From Putridiphycobacter sp045107045 (GTDB taxonomy: Bacteria > Bacteroidota > Bacteroidia > Flavobacteriales_D > Crocinitomicaceae), in NCBI GenBank assembly GCA_045107045.1, contig JBGCFR010000009.1:1-64000 (forward strand): a stretch of DNA of 64,000 bases, read 5' to 3'. Positions 51,960 through 61,429 of this stretch are shown here, piece after piece. The first letter of the stretch is position 1. Every line of letters begins with the position of its first letter. The position numbers were made by a program, and so were the translations under genes. The notes under the pieces are model-generated. The model did no database searches and was not told where the DNA came from. It saw only the letters and a program-made list of their open reading frames with translations.

Positions 51960-52814
51960 TTATTGACCTTTACTTAACTCAAATCCAATCATCTTTCCAA
52001 ACTGTATTTGCGATAGATGATCCTGCGCCACTTTAGTCAGTTGCAATACTCTTGCATAACCGCCGGTAGTTTGCGCGTCTCTACCAAGTATAATTAATTG
52101 TCCCGAAGGAGTTAATTGAACCGTTCCAGGCATAACCGGTGATGTAATAATTTCTTTAGCAGTTAAGTTCATACTATGGGTTAATCGATATCCCATGCGA
52201 TTACTCTGACTTGAAACCTTGAGTTCTTGATTAAGTATATTCTCTTTCATTTCAGAAGATAGATGTTCAAATTCAGGCCCTTTAAAGACTTCTATTTCTT
52301 TGATATTAAAAATAGAATGATTCCAATTTGAACCATTATTTACTTTCGATAATTTTGGAATACCTGTTTTAAAAAATAATTGTCCCCCTTTTTTTAAAAA
52401 ACGGCATTTTGTAATATTAGGGTAATAACTAGCACTCCCCATCAAAGATTCAGATTCAAACCCACCAAGGATTGCTAAATAAGTTCGCATACCTTTTTTG
52501 ACAGGCCCAAACTTAAGGACATCTCCTTTTAGAATTGATAGTACTGTGTTGTTTTCAACAATTTGATTATTGACTGATGGCATAAATTCAGCACCAGAAA
52601 TGGCAATTTGGCAGGCTTCGTTAAACTTTAGAATGGGACCAATTAATGTAATTTCTAGTACAGGTGCATTCTCTGAGTTGTTCAATATTCTATTAGATAA
52701 CTTAGCCGAATATTGATCCATAGCCCCCGAGACTGGCACGCCATATTTCCGATAACCGATTCTGCCTAAATCTTGAATTGATGAATATAGTCCTGACTCA
52801 AGTATTTCAATCAT
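51960..52814 (-). CDS. pxpC: 5-oxoprolinase subunit C
   Basis: The 284-residue protein is the KipA/biotin-dependent carboxylase-like component of the ATP-driven 5-oxoprolinase PxpABC, which opens 5-oxo-L-proline (pyroglutamate) to glutamate. Seen: SIQDLGRIGYRKYGVPVSGA at residues 12-31, an SNRMGYRLT segment near 210, and GTVQLTPSGQLIILGRDAQT near 240. It overlaps pxpB by eight bases. Confidence 0.92.
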   Translation of the reverse strand: MIEILESGLYSSIQDLGRIGYRKYGVPVSGAMDQYSAKLSNRILNNSENAPVLEITLIGPILKFNEACQIAISGAEFMPSVNNQIVENNTVLSILKGDVLKFGPVKKGMRTYLAILGGFESESLMGSASYYPNITKCRFLKKGGQLFFKTGIPKLSKVNNGSNWNHSIFNIKEIEVFKGPEFEHLSSEMKENILNQELKVSSQSNRMGYRLTHSMNLTAKEIITSPVMPGTVQLTPSGQLIILGRDAQTTGGYARVLQLTKVAQDHLSQIQFGKMIGFELSKGQ

Positions 52815-53532
52815 CTTTAATCTCCTTTCTTATTTTATATCCATTCAATTGAACTTGCCTTTCGATAGTTTGAAATTCAGACAATGAAATGTTTTCAAAT
52901 TGAACATAATCACCAGGTTTGCAAAGCACTGGTACATTACTGGTTTGTTCAAATAATTTCAAAGGAGTTCTTCCAACAATTTGCCATCCTCCTGGGCTAT
53001 CTTGCGGGTAGATACCGGTTTGCCCTCCTCCAATACCAACACTTCCTTTTGGAATTTCTAGTCTAGGTCTGCTTAAGCGAGGACTGTGTAGTGACGGAGT
53101 TAATCCTCCTAAATACATGAAGCCAGGCAAGAAACCTGTAAAATAAACCTTATAAATTTGTGCTGTATGCATTTCTATCAATTCACTTATCCTAATATTC
53201 TTTTGATGTGCTAGAGTTTCAATGTCTAATCCAAAACTAGTATCATAACATACAGGAATTGTATATAGGTACTTTGTAATTTCAATTGTCGACAAATTTT
53301 GCAGGTCAACTCTCTCAATTTGAAAAATCAGATTTAAAATATCAGGTTCATTTTTTAAAATCACTAATAAAGATTGATAGCCAATATTAGTTTCCTGAAT
53401 TAAATTTGAATGTTCTTTTTCAATCCAGCTTTGATAATTGAGTACAATTTGATGAATTTTAATATTAATCTTTTCAGGCCAATTAAGTAGTAGGCAATTT
53501 TCGCCATATTGAATAATTTTCGGCTTCAACAT
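52807..53532 (-). CDS. pxpB: 5-oxoprolinase subunit B
   Basis: The 241-residue protein is the KipI/allophanate hydrolase subunit 1-type component. Seen: FTGFLPGFMYLGGLTPSLHS, RLSRPRLEIPKGSVGIGGGQ and the Pro/Gly-rich TGIYPQDSPGGWQIVGRTPL, all typical. It works with PxpC as the ATP-using part. In B. subtilis the homologue KipI also inhibits the sporulation kinase KinA, which does not apply here. One base follows pxpA and eight bases overlap pxpC. Confidence 0.93.
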   Translation of the reverse strand: MLKPKIIQYGENCLLLNWPEKINIKIHQIVLNYQSWIEKEHSNLIQETNIGYQSLLVILKNEPDILNLIFQIERVDLQNLSTIEITKYLYTIPVCYDTSFGLDIETLAHQKNIRISELIEMHTAQIYKVYFTGFLPGFMYLGGLTPSLHSPRLSRPRLEIPKGSVGIGGGQTGIYPQDSPGGWQIVGRTPLKLFEQTSNVPVLCKPGDYVQFENISLSEFQTIERQVQLNGYKIRKEIKDD

Positions 53533-54267
53533 TTACTTAATTATTAAATCGTTTTGATAAAGTTGATCATTGATGTATTCCATAATTTCAATTGCCATTT
53601 CGTGATCACCATGAATACAAAAGGTATCAGCCGAAATAGTTATTCTTTTACCATCAATTGAAACGACCTCCTGATGTTTTATAAAATAATATAATTGCCT
53701 CCAAGCCATTTTCGGAGAGCTAATTATTGCATTTTTATCCATCCGATTAACCAAACTTAAATCAGAATGATATGACCGATCTATAAAAGCTTCGCGACAG
53801 ATTTCAAACTGATTCTGTTTTATTTTAGCTAATTCAGATTGATAAGGTGTGTAGAGTTTACATTTAATATTAGTTTTTATTAAGGCTTCAAATATTAAAG
53901 TTGCCATTGCAGAAGAACTAGAAGCTAAATTATACAAGGCACCATGTAATTTAATATGATTTAATTCCGCATTTTCTTCATCACAAATAGACTTGAAATT
54001 CATTATCTGATTATATATGGAGTGTTTCAATTCATTGTCTTCAATTTTCATGACTTGACGTCCAAAATTTTTATAATCTGGGTATGATGGATGTGCTCCG
54101 ATTTTTACATTATTTTTTTTTGCGAGTCTAATCGCATTTATCATACTTTCTCTATCCCCAAAATGGCCTCCGCAAGCAATATTACAAGATGAGATATAAT
54201 GCATTAATTTGGCATCATTTCTTGCTCCTTCTCCTAAATCACAATTGATATCAATGTGTTGTAGCAT
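53533..54267 (-). CDS. pxpA: 5-oxoprolinase subunit A
   Basis: The 244-residue LamB/YcsF-family protein has the family start IDINCDLGEGA, then SSCNIACGGHFGDRESM, KIGAHPSYPDYKNFGRQ and HIKLHGALYN. The metal and substrate residues (Asp, His) of these motifs are in place. Together with PxpB and PxpC it hydrolyses 5-oxoproline. It shares one base with the stop of the upstream transporter gene. Confidence 0.94.
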   Translation of the reverse strand: MLQHIDINCDLGEGARNDAKLMHYISSCNIACGGHFGDRESMINAIRLAKKNNVKIGAHPSYPDYKNFGRQVMKIEDNELKHSIYNQIMNFKSICDEENAELNHIKLHGALYNLASSSSAMATLIFEALIKTNIKCKLYTPYQSELAKIKQNQFEICREAFIDRSYHSDLSLVNRMDKNAIISSPKMAWRQLYYFIKHQEVVSIDGKRITISADTFCIHGDHEMAIEIMEYINDQLYQNDLIIK

Positions 54268-55490
54268 TAGAAGAAGATATTATAAAAAGTTTTCGCACTC
54301 AAAATTACTGTTATCAATATAATTGCAGCCGTCAGAATGTTTTGCCAAATAGAATTTTTATGTTGACCAACTATTTTACTTTGGTTAAGTATATACCATA
54401 AAAAAATAGCAATAATTGGCAACAATAGACCATTCGCAATTTGAGCAAACCTAATTATTTCTACTGACTTAAAATTTAGGGAGGCGGTAACCACTCCAAT
54501 TCCTAAAACTAGCATCCAAACAAACCTAAATGGTCTTGATTTTATGTTACCAGTCCAACCAAAACAACCTTTTGCTACATAGGCGGCAGCTATAGGTGCA
54601 GTAATTGCAGAGGTAATTCCGGCTGCAAATAAACCTGCACCCAAAAAATATTTTGCATTGATACCAAATAGAGGCACTAAGCCTTTTGCTAAATCAGATC
54701 CGTTTGTAATTTCCCCGCTATTAATAGCTGCTGCAGAAATTACTATTGCCATGGAAACAAACCCTCCCAATACAATGGAAATAATTGTATCATTTTGAGC
54801 TTTTCTCAAATCTGTATGCGCTGTCCATTTCTCCCTAATTAGCGCTGAATGAAGAAATAAATTGTAAGGCACAACTGTTGTTCCCACGAGCCCAATAATA
54901 GTTAATAAACTTCCCTCTGGCTGGTTAGGAATAAACAATCCTTTCAATACCTCCAACCAATTTGGGTTAGTTAATATAGCTGCTGATATAAATGATAAAC
55001 TCATTAATAAAACCAAACTGATTAATACCTTTTCAAGAAACTTATAATTACCAATAAATAAAATAACAAATGCAAGTGCACCTAAAAATAAAACCAGGTA
55101 ATTAACACGAATGTTACCAAAAATTATTTCTGAGTTAGGCCAAATGATTTCCAACCCCAAGACCCCACCACTTATATTTCCAGCTTCGTATGCTGAATTA
55201 CCAATTAAAATAGCTGCTAACATCAAACCCACTACAGCCCATTTTAGCCATTTATTCGGCACTTGAGATTTAACGGCCTCTGCTAATCCATGACCATAAA
55301 TCAGTCCTAATCGAGCCGCCATTTCTTGTAAAACAATAGTAGCTACTATGGAAAGTAAAACTGCCCATAATAATGTAAACCCAAATGATGCTCCTGAGAT
55401 TGTGCAAACAGTAACCGTGCCTGGGCCAATGAACGCAGCTGCTACCAAGGTGCCTGGGCCAATATTCTTAAATAGATTACGCTTTTTCAT
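54267..55490 (-). CDS. NRAMP-related transporter of the 5-oxoprolinase cluster
   Basis: The 407-residue inner-membrane protein has about eleven helices and clear NRAMP relationship, but the metal-site motifs have changed: helix 1 reads IGPGTVTVC where metal carriers have DPGN, and helix 6-type VPYN replaces MPHN. Both are ligands for Mn or Fe in true NRAMPs, so divalent metal import is unlikely. Its B. subtilis counterpart YcsG also sits with pxpABC. I infer import of 5-oxoproline or a related compound. First gene of the four-gene operon. Confidence 0.85.
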   Translation of the reverse strand: MKKRNLFKNIGPGTLVAAAFIGPGTVTVCTISGASFGFTLLWAVLLSIVATIVLQEMAARLGLIYGHGLAEAVKSQVPNKWLKWAVVGLMLAAILIGNSAYEAGNISGGVLGLEIIWPNSEIIFGNIRVNYLVLFLGALAFVILFIGNYKFLEKVLISLVLLMSLSFISAAILTNPNWLEVLKGLFIPNQPEGSLLTIIGLVGTTVVPYNLFLHSALIREKWTAHTDLRKAQNDTIISIVLGGFVSMAIVISAAAINSGEITNGSDLAKGLVPLFGINAKYFLGAGLFAAGITSAITAPIAAAYVAKGCFGWTGNIKSRPFRFVWMLVLGIGVVTASLNFKSVEIIRFAQIANGLLLPIIAIFLWYILNQSKIVGQHKNSIWQNILTAAIILITVILSAKTFYNIFF

Positions 55491-55660
55491 AAAACGTTAA
55501 AACAGTAAATAATATTATCAACTATCTCCTTCTTAAATTTTGGAGTGAAATGTTATTATAGCTTAAAGACTTAATCATTATCAATCTTCTTATTAGTTTT
55601 GACAACAATACTCTAAATGATAGACATAGACTAGGATGCATAATATTTAGTACGATTGGA

Positions 55661-57415
55661 TTATTTTTTAATGAACTTTTTTTTCATTAGTTCTCCACGA
55701 CTACTAGTGTAGTTAAGAAAATAAACGCCTCTCCCTAAATCTGATACATCCACTTTTTTATAATCACTTGTAAACGCAATTGTTTTAATTAAGCGTCCAG
55801 TTAAATCTGTCACTGAAATAATACCATCACCTTTCTCAACACTTCTGACTGACAGCCACTGTGTAGTTGGATTAGGGTAAATATTAAAATTAAATTCAGG
55901 AAATTCTTCAACTGCAAGTTCAGTAGCATCTAGCACGCTCAAAGAAATTGCTGGTACTCGTTCTTCACCAAAGCCACGTCCGAAAAAAATCGAGTTCGCC
56001 GAGGTTGGCACCAATGGCTGCAAAAACTGATTCACATTTCGGGTGTAATCAATTCGAGTACTATACCCAATTGTTACGTATGAGTCCCAAGTTTGGACAC
56101 AAGCTAAATACCGTTGATTGTCTTCAAATTGAACTGGCTCTGAAAAAGGAGTATAAACCATTTCACTCTCCATATTAGGACCAAAACTATATGTTAAAGA
56201 GGTCATTAACTCTAAATCATCAAATGCAAAATTCGGGTCATTCAAATCTATAAAATTATCATTCCATTTATAAAGAAGAACATCTGTAATGGTACCTTCT
56301 AAATCTTCGTTTGAATTCCATGCCACATCTGCACTATAGTACATGCCTTTAGCCGCAAGACGACTAGCATTAGCATCTTCATAAACGATACAAGTCGCAA
56401 AATTTTCATCAACAGACCTTAAATAGGTATTTGCCTCAGGCAACAATGAAGTAGTGTCCATATTACAGTAAGAAATAATACTATCAGACAAAACAAATTC
56501 ATAGCTGATTTTATTATCAAAATCTGATTCATCAGCAACCCCTAATGAAACAGTATAGCTTAATGTATATGTCCCATTCGGATATGATGGCAATGAAAAA
56601 GAGGGTATGTTATTTGTTCCTCCAGTAAAAACTTCGACCGAATCACCATTGGCAACTGAAAAAGGTCCAGCCGTTTCAGTCCAAATACCACCTGGACCAG
56701 TTACGGATGCAGTTACGTTAACATTACTTTGAAGGTTTTGACCATAATTATAAATGGTTGTACCAACATCAAATCCAAATTCTGATGCATTGGCAGATGT
56801 TTTAGAAGAAGTTGCGCTAAATAATGGTGCCACTGTATTATTCTTTACAATTCCAGCATCATCATCATATAACCCTAATTTACTTCCTATAAAAGCAACT
56901 ACGTCTTCACCTGCATCTAATTTTGCTCTAATTATTTCTCCATCCGACTTTGAAATAAAGGCAAAAGGTATTGATGTAGATGGACCATCAGTTGTACCAT
57001 CATAGCCAAAAACACCTTCTGTTCTATTTACCATAATTACTCCAACTGCTCCAGCATTTTGCGCATTTAAGACTTTCGTTCCAGCATAGCAATCGTTAGT
57101 TGATGAACCATCATATCTATATACAAAAGCAATTTTTCCAGTTAAATCATTTATTAAAGTATTGCACCCCTCATTTGCATGTGGAATTCCTTGAGCATTT
57201 ATTCCGGACAATCCATCATCAACAATTACAACGGTATCTTGAACAGCATCATTCGGATCTAACAAATTAGCTAAGCCCCAATTTGGTGCATCACCATTGC
57301 TTGTAAACTCATATCCTCCTGCTATTGAGGCTGGCTCTATAACGGTAAATGATACTTGGCTAAATATCGAGTTAACCCATACAATAGCTACAATTACTAA
57401 ACCTACTTTTTTCAT
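55661..57415 (-). CDS. PA-domain T9SS-exported protein
   Basis: The 584-residue protein has a signal peptide (VGLVIVAIVWVNSIFSQ), a protease-associated (PA) domain at about residues 85-180 (GCNTLINDLTGKIAFVYR, NAQNAGAVGVIMVNRTEG), one or more CARDB-like strand domains, and a T9SS sorting domain (FNIYPNPTTQWLSV, then LGRGVYFLNY). There is no peptidase domain, so it is probably a secreted binding protein or an accessory part. It stands alone on its strand, ending near the NRAMP-type gene. Confidence 0.85.
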   Translation of the reverse strand: MKKVGLVIVAIVWVNSIFSQVSFTVIEPASIAGGYEFTSNGDAPNWGLANLLDPNDAVQDTVVIVDDGLSGINAQGIPHANEGCNTLINDLTGKIAFVYRYDGSSTNDCYAGTKVLNAQNAGAVGVIMVNRTEGVFGYDGTTDGPSTSIPFAFISKSDGEIIRAKLDAGEDVVAFIGSKLGLYDDDAGIVKNNTVAPLFSATSSKTSANASEFGFDVGTTIYNYGQNLQSNVNVTASVTGPGGIWTETAGPFSVANGDSVEVFTGGTNNIPSFSLPSYPNGTYTLSYTVSLGVADESDFDNKISYEFVLSDSIISYCNMDTTSLLPEANTYLRSVDENFATCIVYEDANASRLAAKGMYYSADVAWNSNEDLEGTITDVLLYKWNDNFIDLNDPNFAFDDLELMTSLTYSFGPNMESEMVYTPFSEPVQFEDNQRYLACVQTWDSYVTIGYSTRIDYTRNVNQFLQPLVPTSANSIFFGRGFGEERVPAISLSVLDATELAVEEFPEFNFNIYPNPTTQWLSVRSVEKGDGIISVTDLTGRLIKTIAFTSDYKKVDVSDLGRGVYFLNYTSSRGELMKKKFIKK

Positions 57416-57534
57416 GATTATTTATTTTTAGTATTATAAATGTACTTATTTTTCAATAAGTCAATCTCTTGAGCCCTCAATAAATAATAGAATCATTTTA
57501 ACTAATAATAATTTTACCTGAAAAGCGCTAAAAT

Positions 57535-59436
57535 TTAATATGCACGTTCATTATTCCCTTCAACATAATTAATGAAGGCCTTATTCACCACTTTATTTCC
57601 ACCAGGTGTAGGATAATTGCCTGTAAAATACCAATCACCAGTGTGATTAGGACAAGCAATTCGAAGGTTTTCTACTGTTTGGAATACAATTCTTACATCC
57701 GACTTTACACTTTCAGGTTTAAGCATTTCAGCAATTTTCTGAGAAATATCATCATCCGAAAAACTAGCATACAGTTCCTTCACATAATTCTTAATTTGCT
57801 CTTTTGGCAAGTGTTCTTGGGACTTGCATTTATCGTAAACTTCCTGAATAACATTTTCCTTTCCGTTCTCTTTTAACAAGGCAATTGTAGCAGTAAAAGC
57901 AATAAAATCTCCCATTTTTGCCATATCAATACCATAGCAGTCAGGATAACGAATTTGCGGTGCGCTTGACAACACAACAATTCGTTTAGGGTTTAGTCGA
58001 TCCAAAATCCTAAGAATACTTTTCTTCAACGTTGTGCCTCGAACTATAGAATCATCAATTACCACAAGGTGATCACTATTCTCATTTACTGTTCCATATG
58101 TAATATCGTAAACATGCTCTACTAAATCATCTCTGCCATCATCTTGAGTAATAAACGTACGTAGTTTAGTATCTTTTATAGCGATTTTTTCAATACGTGT
58201 TCGACGATTTAAAACTTTTCTTAATTCCTCGTCTGATAATTTGTCAGCAGACTCTTTTAGCAAATCAAACTTAACCGTATTCTGATAATCTTCCAACCCT
58301 TTTATTAAACCATAAAAGGCCGTTTCAGCGGAATTTGGTATAAATGAAAAAACAGCACTATCAACATCATTATCAATATGTTTCAACAACTGAGGCAACA
58401 TCAATCTCCCAAGTTCTTTGCGCTCGTTATAAATATCTTTATCACCTGGGCGAGAAAAATAGATTCTTTCAAAAGAACATTGTGTTAGTTTTTCCGATTT
58501 ATTAATTTCTATTTGCTGAATTTCTCCAGCTTTTTTTATGATTAGTGCATGACCAGGTTTAATTTCTTGAATTTTTTCAATTGGAACGTTAAATGCTGTT
58601 TGAATAACTGGTCGCTCAGAGGTAACTACACAAATTTCTTCATCTTCGTACCAAAAAGCTGGACGAATTCCGTTAGGATCACGCAATACAAAAGCATCAC
58701 CATGTCCTATTAATCCAGCCATTACATAACCTCCATCCCAATCCTCAGATGATCGCTTTAATATATCTGGTACGCTTATTTGGTCTGCAATTAGATTGTA
58801 AATATCTCTATTAGAGTAACCAAGTGGCTTGTACTTTTGAAATAGTTCCGCATTTTCTTCATCTAAAAAATGACCAATCTTCTCCAAAACGGTTACAGTA
58901 TCAGATTTTTCCTTAGGATGTTGACCAATTTTAAGTAACATCTTAAACATCTCATCATTATTAGTTAGATTGAAATTTCCAGCTAATATTAATGACCGAG
59001 TCATCCAATTACTCTGCCTTAAAAATGGGTGACAACTTTCAATGCTATTTCTTCCATAAGTACCATATCTTAAATGCCCTAGAAATAACTCACCAGTAAA
59101 CCCAGCGTTTTCCTTTAAATAATTTACATTTTTCAAAAGAGTTGAATCCTGCTCTTCAATTTCTGTAAATCGCTCATTTACTGTTTTAAATATCTCTTGA
59201 ATAGGTTTCTGAGCATTTGAACGTGTTCGGCTTATATAGCGCTCACCTGGTTCCATATCCAACTTAATATTTGCTAATCCTGCACCATCTTGACCACGAT
59301 TATGCTGCTTTTCCATTAAGAGATACATCTTGTTTAAACCGTAAAAGGCTGTACCATATTTATCAAGATAATATTGAAGGGGTTTTTTGAGTCTTAAAAG
59401 TGCTATTCCACACTCATGCTTTAATGGATCGCTCAT
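57535..59436 (-). CDS. PurF-type amidophosphoribosyltransferase, long form
   Basis: The 633-residue protein has an N-terminal Ntn glutaminase domain with the nucleophile in HECGIALL (Cys 9, exposed after removal of eight residues), LEKQHNRGQDGAGL-like MEKQHNRGQDGAG at about 42-54, HLRYGTYG, and a PRPP-binding transferase loop (HLVVIDDSIVRGTTLKKS). It makes phosphoribosylamine, the first purine step, from PRPP and glutamine. It is about 130 residues longer than classical PurF; this longer form is known in Bacteroidota and may be a second type with a regulatory part. Other purine genes here are purK and purE. Confidence 0.85.
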   Translation of the reverse strand: MSDPLKHECGIALLRLKKPLQYYLDKYGTAFYGLNKMYLLMEKQHNRGQDGAGLANIKLDMEPGERYISRTRSNAQKPIQEIFKTVNERFTEIEEQDSTLLKNVNYLKENAGFTGELFLGHLRYGTYGRNSIESCHPFLRQSNWMTRSLILAGNFNLTNNDEMFKMLLKIGQHPKEKSDTVTVLEKIGHFLDEENAELFQKYKPLGYSNRDIYNLIADQISVPDILKRSSEDWDGGYVMAGLIGHGDAFVLRDPNGIRPAFWYEDEEICVVTSERPVIQTAFNVPIEKIQEIKPGHALIIKKAGEIQQIEINKSEKLTQCSFERIYFSRPGDKDIYNERKELGRLMLPQLLKHIDNDVDSAVFSFIPNSAETAFYGLIKGLEDYQNTVKFDLLKESADKLSDEELRKVLNRRTRIEKIAIKDTKLRTFITQDDGRDDLVEHVYDITYGTVNENSDHLVVIDDSIVRGTTLKKSILRILDRLNPKRIVVLSSAPQIRYPDCYGIDMAKMGDFIAFTATIALLKENGKENVIQEVYDKCKSQEHLPKEQIKNYVKELYASFSDDDISQKIAEMLKPESVKSDVRIVFQTVENLRIACPNHTGDWYFTGNYPTPGGNKVVNKAFINYVEGNNERAY

Positions 59437-59466
59437 ATTTTTTGAAAGCCTAAAAAGTTATATTTG

Positions 59467-59500
59467 CAAAATTATATAAATACCTTAGTTGAGGAGCAAA
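59467..59500 (-). promoter_or_regulatory. Promoter of the PurF-type gene
   Basis: On the minus strand TTTG (59497-59500), 22 bases, TAATTTTG (59467-59474), about 31 bases from the ATG. Spacing is at the upper limit. Confidence 0.5.
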
Positions 59501-59530
59501 AAAGAAAGAAATAATTTTTTTTCAATATTC

Positions 59531-59561
59531 TTTGTTAATAAATATGAAGTTCGTACATTTG
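59531..59561 (+). promoter_or_regulatory. Promoter of the rplM-rpsI operon
   Basis: TTTG (59531-59534), 19 bases, TACATTTG (59554-59561) is an ideal Bacteroidota promoter. Transcription should start near 59566, leaving a leader of about 43 bases. Confidence 0.85.
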
Positions 59562-59565
59562 CACC

Positions 59566-59608
59566 CCGAATTTGGGACAATTATATATTAACTAAAAAGA
59601 TTAATATT
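59566..59608 (+). promoter_or_regulatory. Structured leader of rplM
   Basis: Two small hairpins are possible: CCC-GAATTT-GGG (59567-59577 region) and ATATTAA (59585-59591) with TTAATAT (59601-59607), the latter touching the GTG start at 59609. Ribosomal-protein operons are often controlled by such leaders; here that is inference. Confidence 0.4.
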
Positions 59609-60073
59609 GTGGATACATTAAGCTACAAAACAATTTCAGGCAATAAGGAAACCGCTAACAAAAAGTGGTTGTTGGTTGATGCAGAGGGACAAACGCTAGG
59701 TAGACTTGCCAGTAAAGTAGCGTTTATGATTAGAGGAAAGCACAAAACGAATTTTACACCTCATGCTGACTGTGGCGATAACGTAATTGTTATCAATGCA
59801 GAAAAAGTTTCTCTAACGGGAAAAAAATGGGAGCAAAAAACGTATATCCGTCACACTGGATATCCAGGTGGTCAAAGATCACTTACTGCAAATGAATTAA
59901 TGGCCAAAAGACCAATTAGAATGGTTGAAATGGCAGTAAAAGGAATGTTGCCAAAAAATAAATTGGGAAGTGCCTTATACAAAAACCTTAAAGTGTATGC
60001 TGGTACTGAGCACGGACATGATGCTCAAACACCAGAAACAATCAATTTGGATTCAATTTTAAACAAACAATAA
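59609..60073 (+). CDS. rplM: 50S ribosomal protein L13
   Basis: L13 (154 residues) is an early-assembly protein of the large subunit. I use the GTG at 59609, giving MDTLSYKTISGNKE, the usual Bacteroidota start; longer frames would cover the promoter. Seen: LGRLASKVAFMIRGKHK, ADCGDNVIVINAEK, RHTGYPGGQRS and VKGMLPKNKLG. Forms an operon with rpsI, one base between stop and start. Confidence 0.97.
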   Translation: MDTLSYKTISGNKETANKKWLLVDAEGQTLGRLASKVAFMIRGKHKTNFTPHADCGDNVIVINAEKVSLTGKKWEQKTYIRHTGYPGGQRSLTANELMAKRPIRMVEMAVKGMLPKNKLGSALYKNLKVYAGTEHGHDAQTPETINLDSILNKQ

Positions 60074-60074
60074 G

Positions 60075-60461
60075 ATGAGTGTAATTAACACATTAGGAAG
60101 AAGGAAAACATCTGTTGCTAGAGTTTATCTTTCAGAAGGATCTGGGAAAATCACTGTTAATAAAAAAGATTTAGGTGTTTATTTTAAGACACCTATGCTT
60201 TTAGACAAAGTTAACCAACCATTTACGATTACTGAATTAACAGGAAAGTATGATGTAGTAGCTAACGTTGATGGTGGTGGTATCAATGGTCAAGCCGAAG
60301 CAATTCGATTAGGAATCTCAAAAGCATTAGTAGAAATTGATGCTGATTTGAAACCTGCTCTAAAAGCAGAAGGTTTAATGACTAGAGACCCAAGAATGGT
60401 TGAAAGAAAAAAACCAGGACAGAAAAAAGCGAGAAAGAAATTCCAATTCTCGAAACGTTAA
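60075..60461 (+). CDS. rpsI: 30S ribosomal protein S9
   Basis: S9 (128 residues) binds the 16S rRNA head; its C-terminal tail (KKPGQKKARKKFQFSKR) reaches the P-site tRNA. Seen: NTLGRRKTSVARVYLSEGSG, VDGGGINGQAEAIRLGISKA and MTRDPRMVERKK. Second gene of the rplM operon. Confidence 0.98.
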   Translation: MSVINTLGRRKTSVARVYLSEGSGKITVNKKDLGVYFKTPMLLDKVNQPFTITELTGKYDVVANVDGGGINGQAEAIRLGISKALVEIDADLKPALKAEGLMTRDPRMVERKKPGQKKARKKFQFSKR

Positions 60462-60604
60462 TATTCGACCTAAAACAATTGGTTTAGTATCTAAATGGTT
60501 AAGACTGCAATATTGTACTACTTAACTGTTGATTTTCACCAATAAATGCGCAAAGTGCGTATGAAAAATTAAAAAGAAAGTAAACAATTTAAAAAATTAC
60601 AAAA

Positions 60605-61411
60605 ATGGCAAGAGCAACATTCGACGAGCTTTTAGAAGCCGGAGTTCACTTCGGACACTTAAAAAGAAAATGGAACCCATATATGTCTCCATATATCTTT
60701 GCAGAAAAAAGAGGTATCCACATTATAGACCTTAATAAAACCGTTGCACAACTTGATTTAGCATGTGCAGCTTTAAAACAAATTGCAAAGTCTGGTAAAA
60801 AAATTCTTTTCGTAGCAACAAAAAAACAAGCAAAAGAAATAGTAGAAGCTAGAATTAAACCAACTAAAATGCCTTTCGTGGTTGAAAGATGGTCTGGTGG
60901 CATGTTAACTAACTTCGGAACAGTACGTAAAGCGATTCGTAAGATGACTTCTATTGATAAAATGGGAGATGACGGTACTTTAAAAACATTGTCAAAAAGA
61001 GAACGTTTACAATTATCAAGAACTAGAGCAAAATTAGATAAGAATTACGGGACTATTGCTGACATGACAAGAATGCCATCAGCAGTATTTGTTGTAGATG
61101 TATTAAAAGAACAAATTGCAGTTAGAGAAGCTAACAAATTAAGCATTCCTACTTTTGCAATGGTTGATACTAATTCAGATCCAAGAAATATCGATTTCGT
61201 TATTCCTTCAAATGATGATGCAACAAAATCAATAGCTAAAATTATTGATATTGTGACTGGTGCTATTATGGAAGGTTTAGCGGAAAGAAAAGATGCTAAG
61301 GACAAAACAAAAGAAGTAAAAGAAAAAGAAACTGCTGCAAAAGAAACAGTAGTAAAAGAAACAACTGAAGCACCAGCTGCTGAAGCTTCGAAAGAAGAAG
61401 TTGAAAAATAA
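60605..61411 (+). CDS. rpsB: 30S ribosomal protein S2
   Basis: S2 (268 residues) binds last to the small subunit. Seen: FDELLEAGVHFGHLKRKWNP, IHIIDLNKT, WSGGMLTNFGT and the DTNSDPRNIDFVIPSNDDA segment. The last 40 residues form a Lys/Glu/Ala-rich tail usual in Bacteroidota S2. The 143 bases before it have a small hairpin (CTAAA...TTTAG) but no clear promoter, so the gene may read from rplM as well. Confidence 0.98.
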   Translation: MARATFDELLEAGVHFGHLKRKWNPYMSPYIFAEKRGIHIIDLNKTVAQLDLACAALKQIAKSGKKILFVATKKQAKEIVEARIKPTKMPFVVERWSGGMLTNFGTVRKAIRKMTSIDKMGDDGTLKTLSKRERLQLSRTRAKLDKNYGTIADMTRMPSAVFVVDVLKEQIAVREANKLSIPTFAMVDTNSDPRNIDFVIPSNDDATKSIAKIIDIVTGAIMEGLAERKDAKDKTKEVKEKETAAKETVVKETTEAPAAEASKEEVEK

Positions 61412-61429
61412 TTTAAAATAAAAGAACAA

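Noticed and set aside
59459..59466. TATATTTG on the plus strand as a second rplM promoter
   Set aside because: No TTTG lies at the right distance, and a perfect promoter exists 95 bases downstream at 59531-59561.
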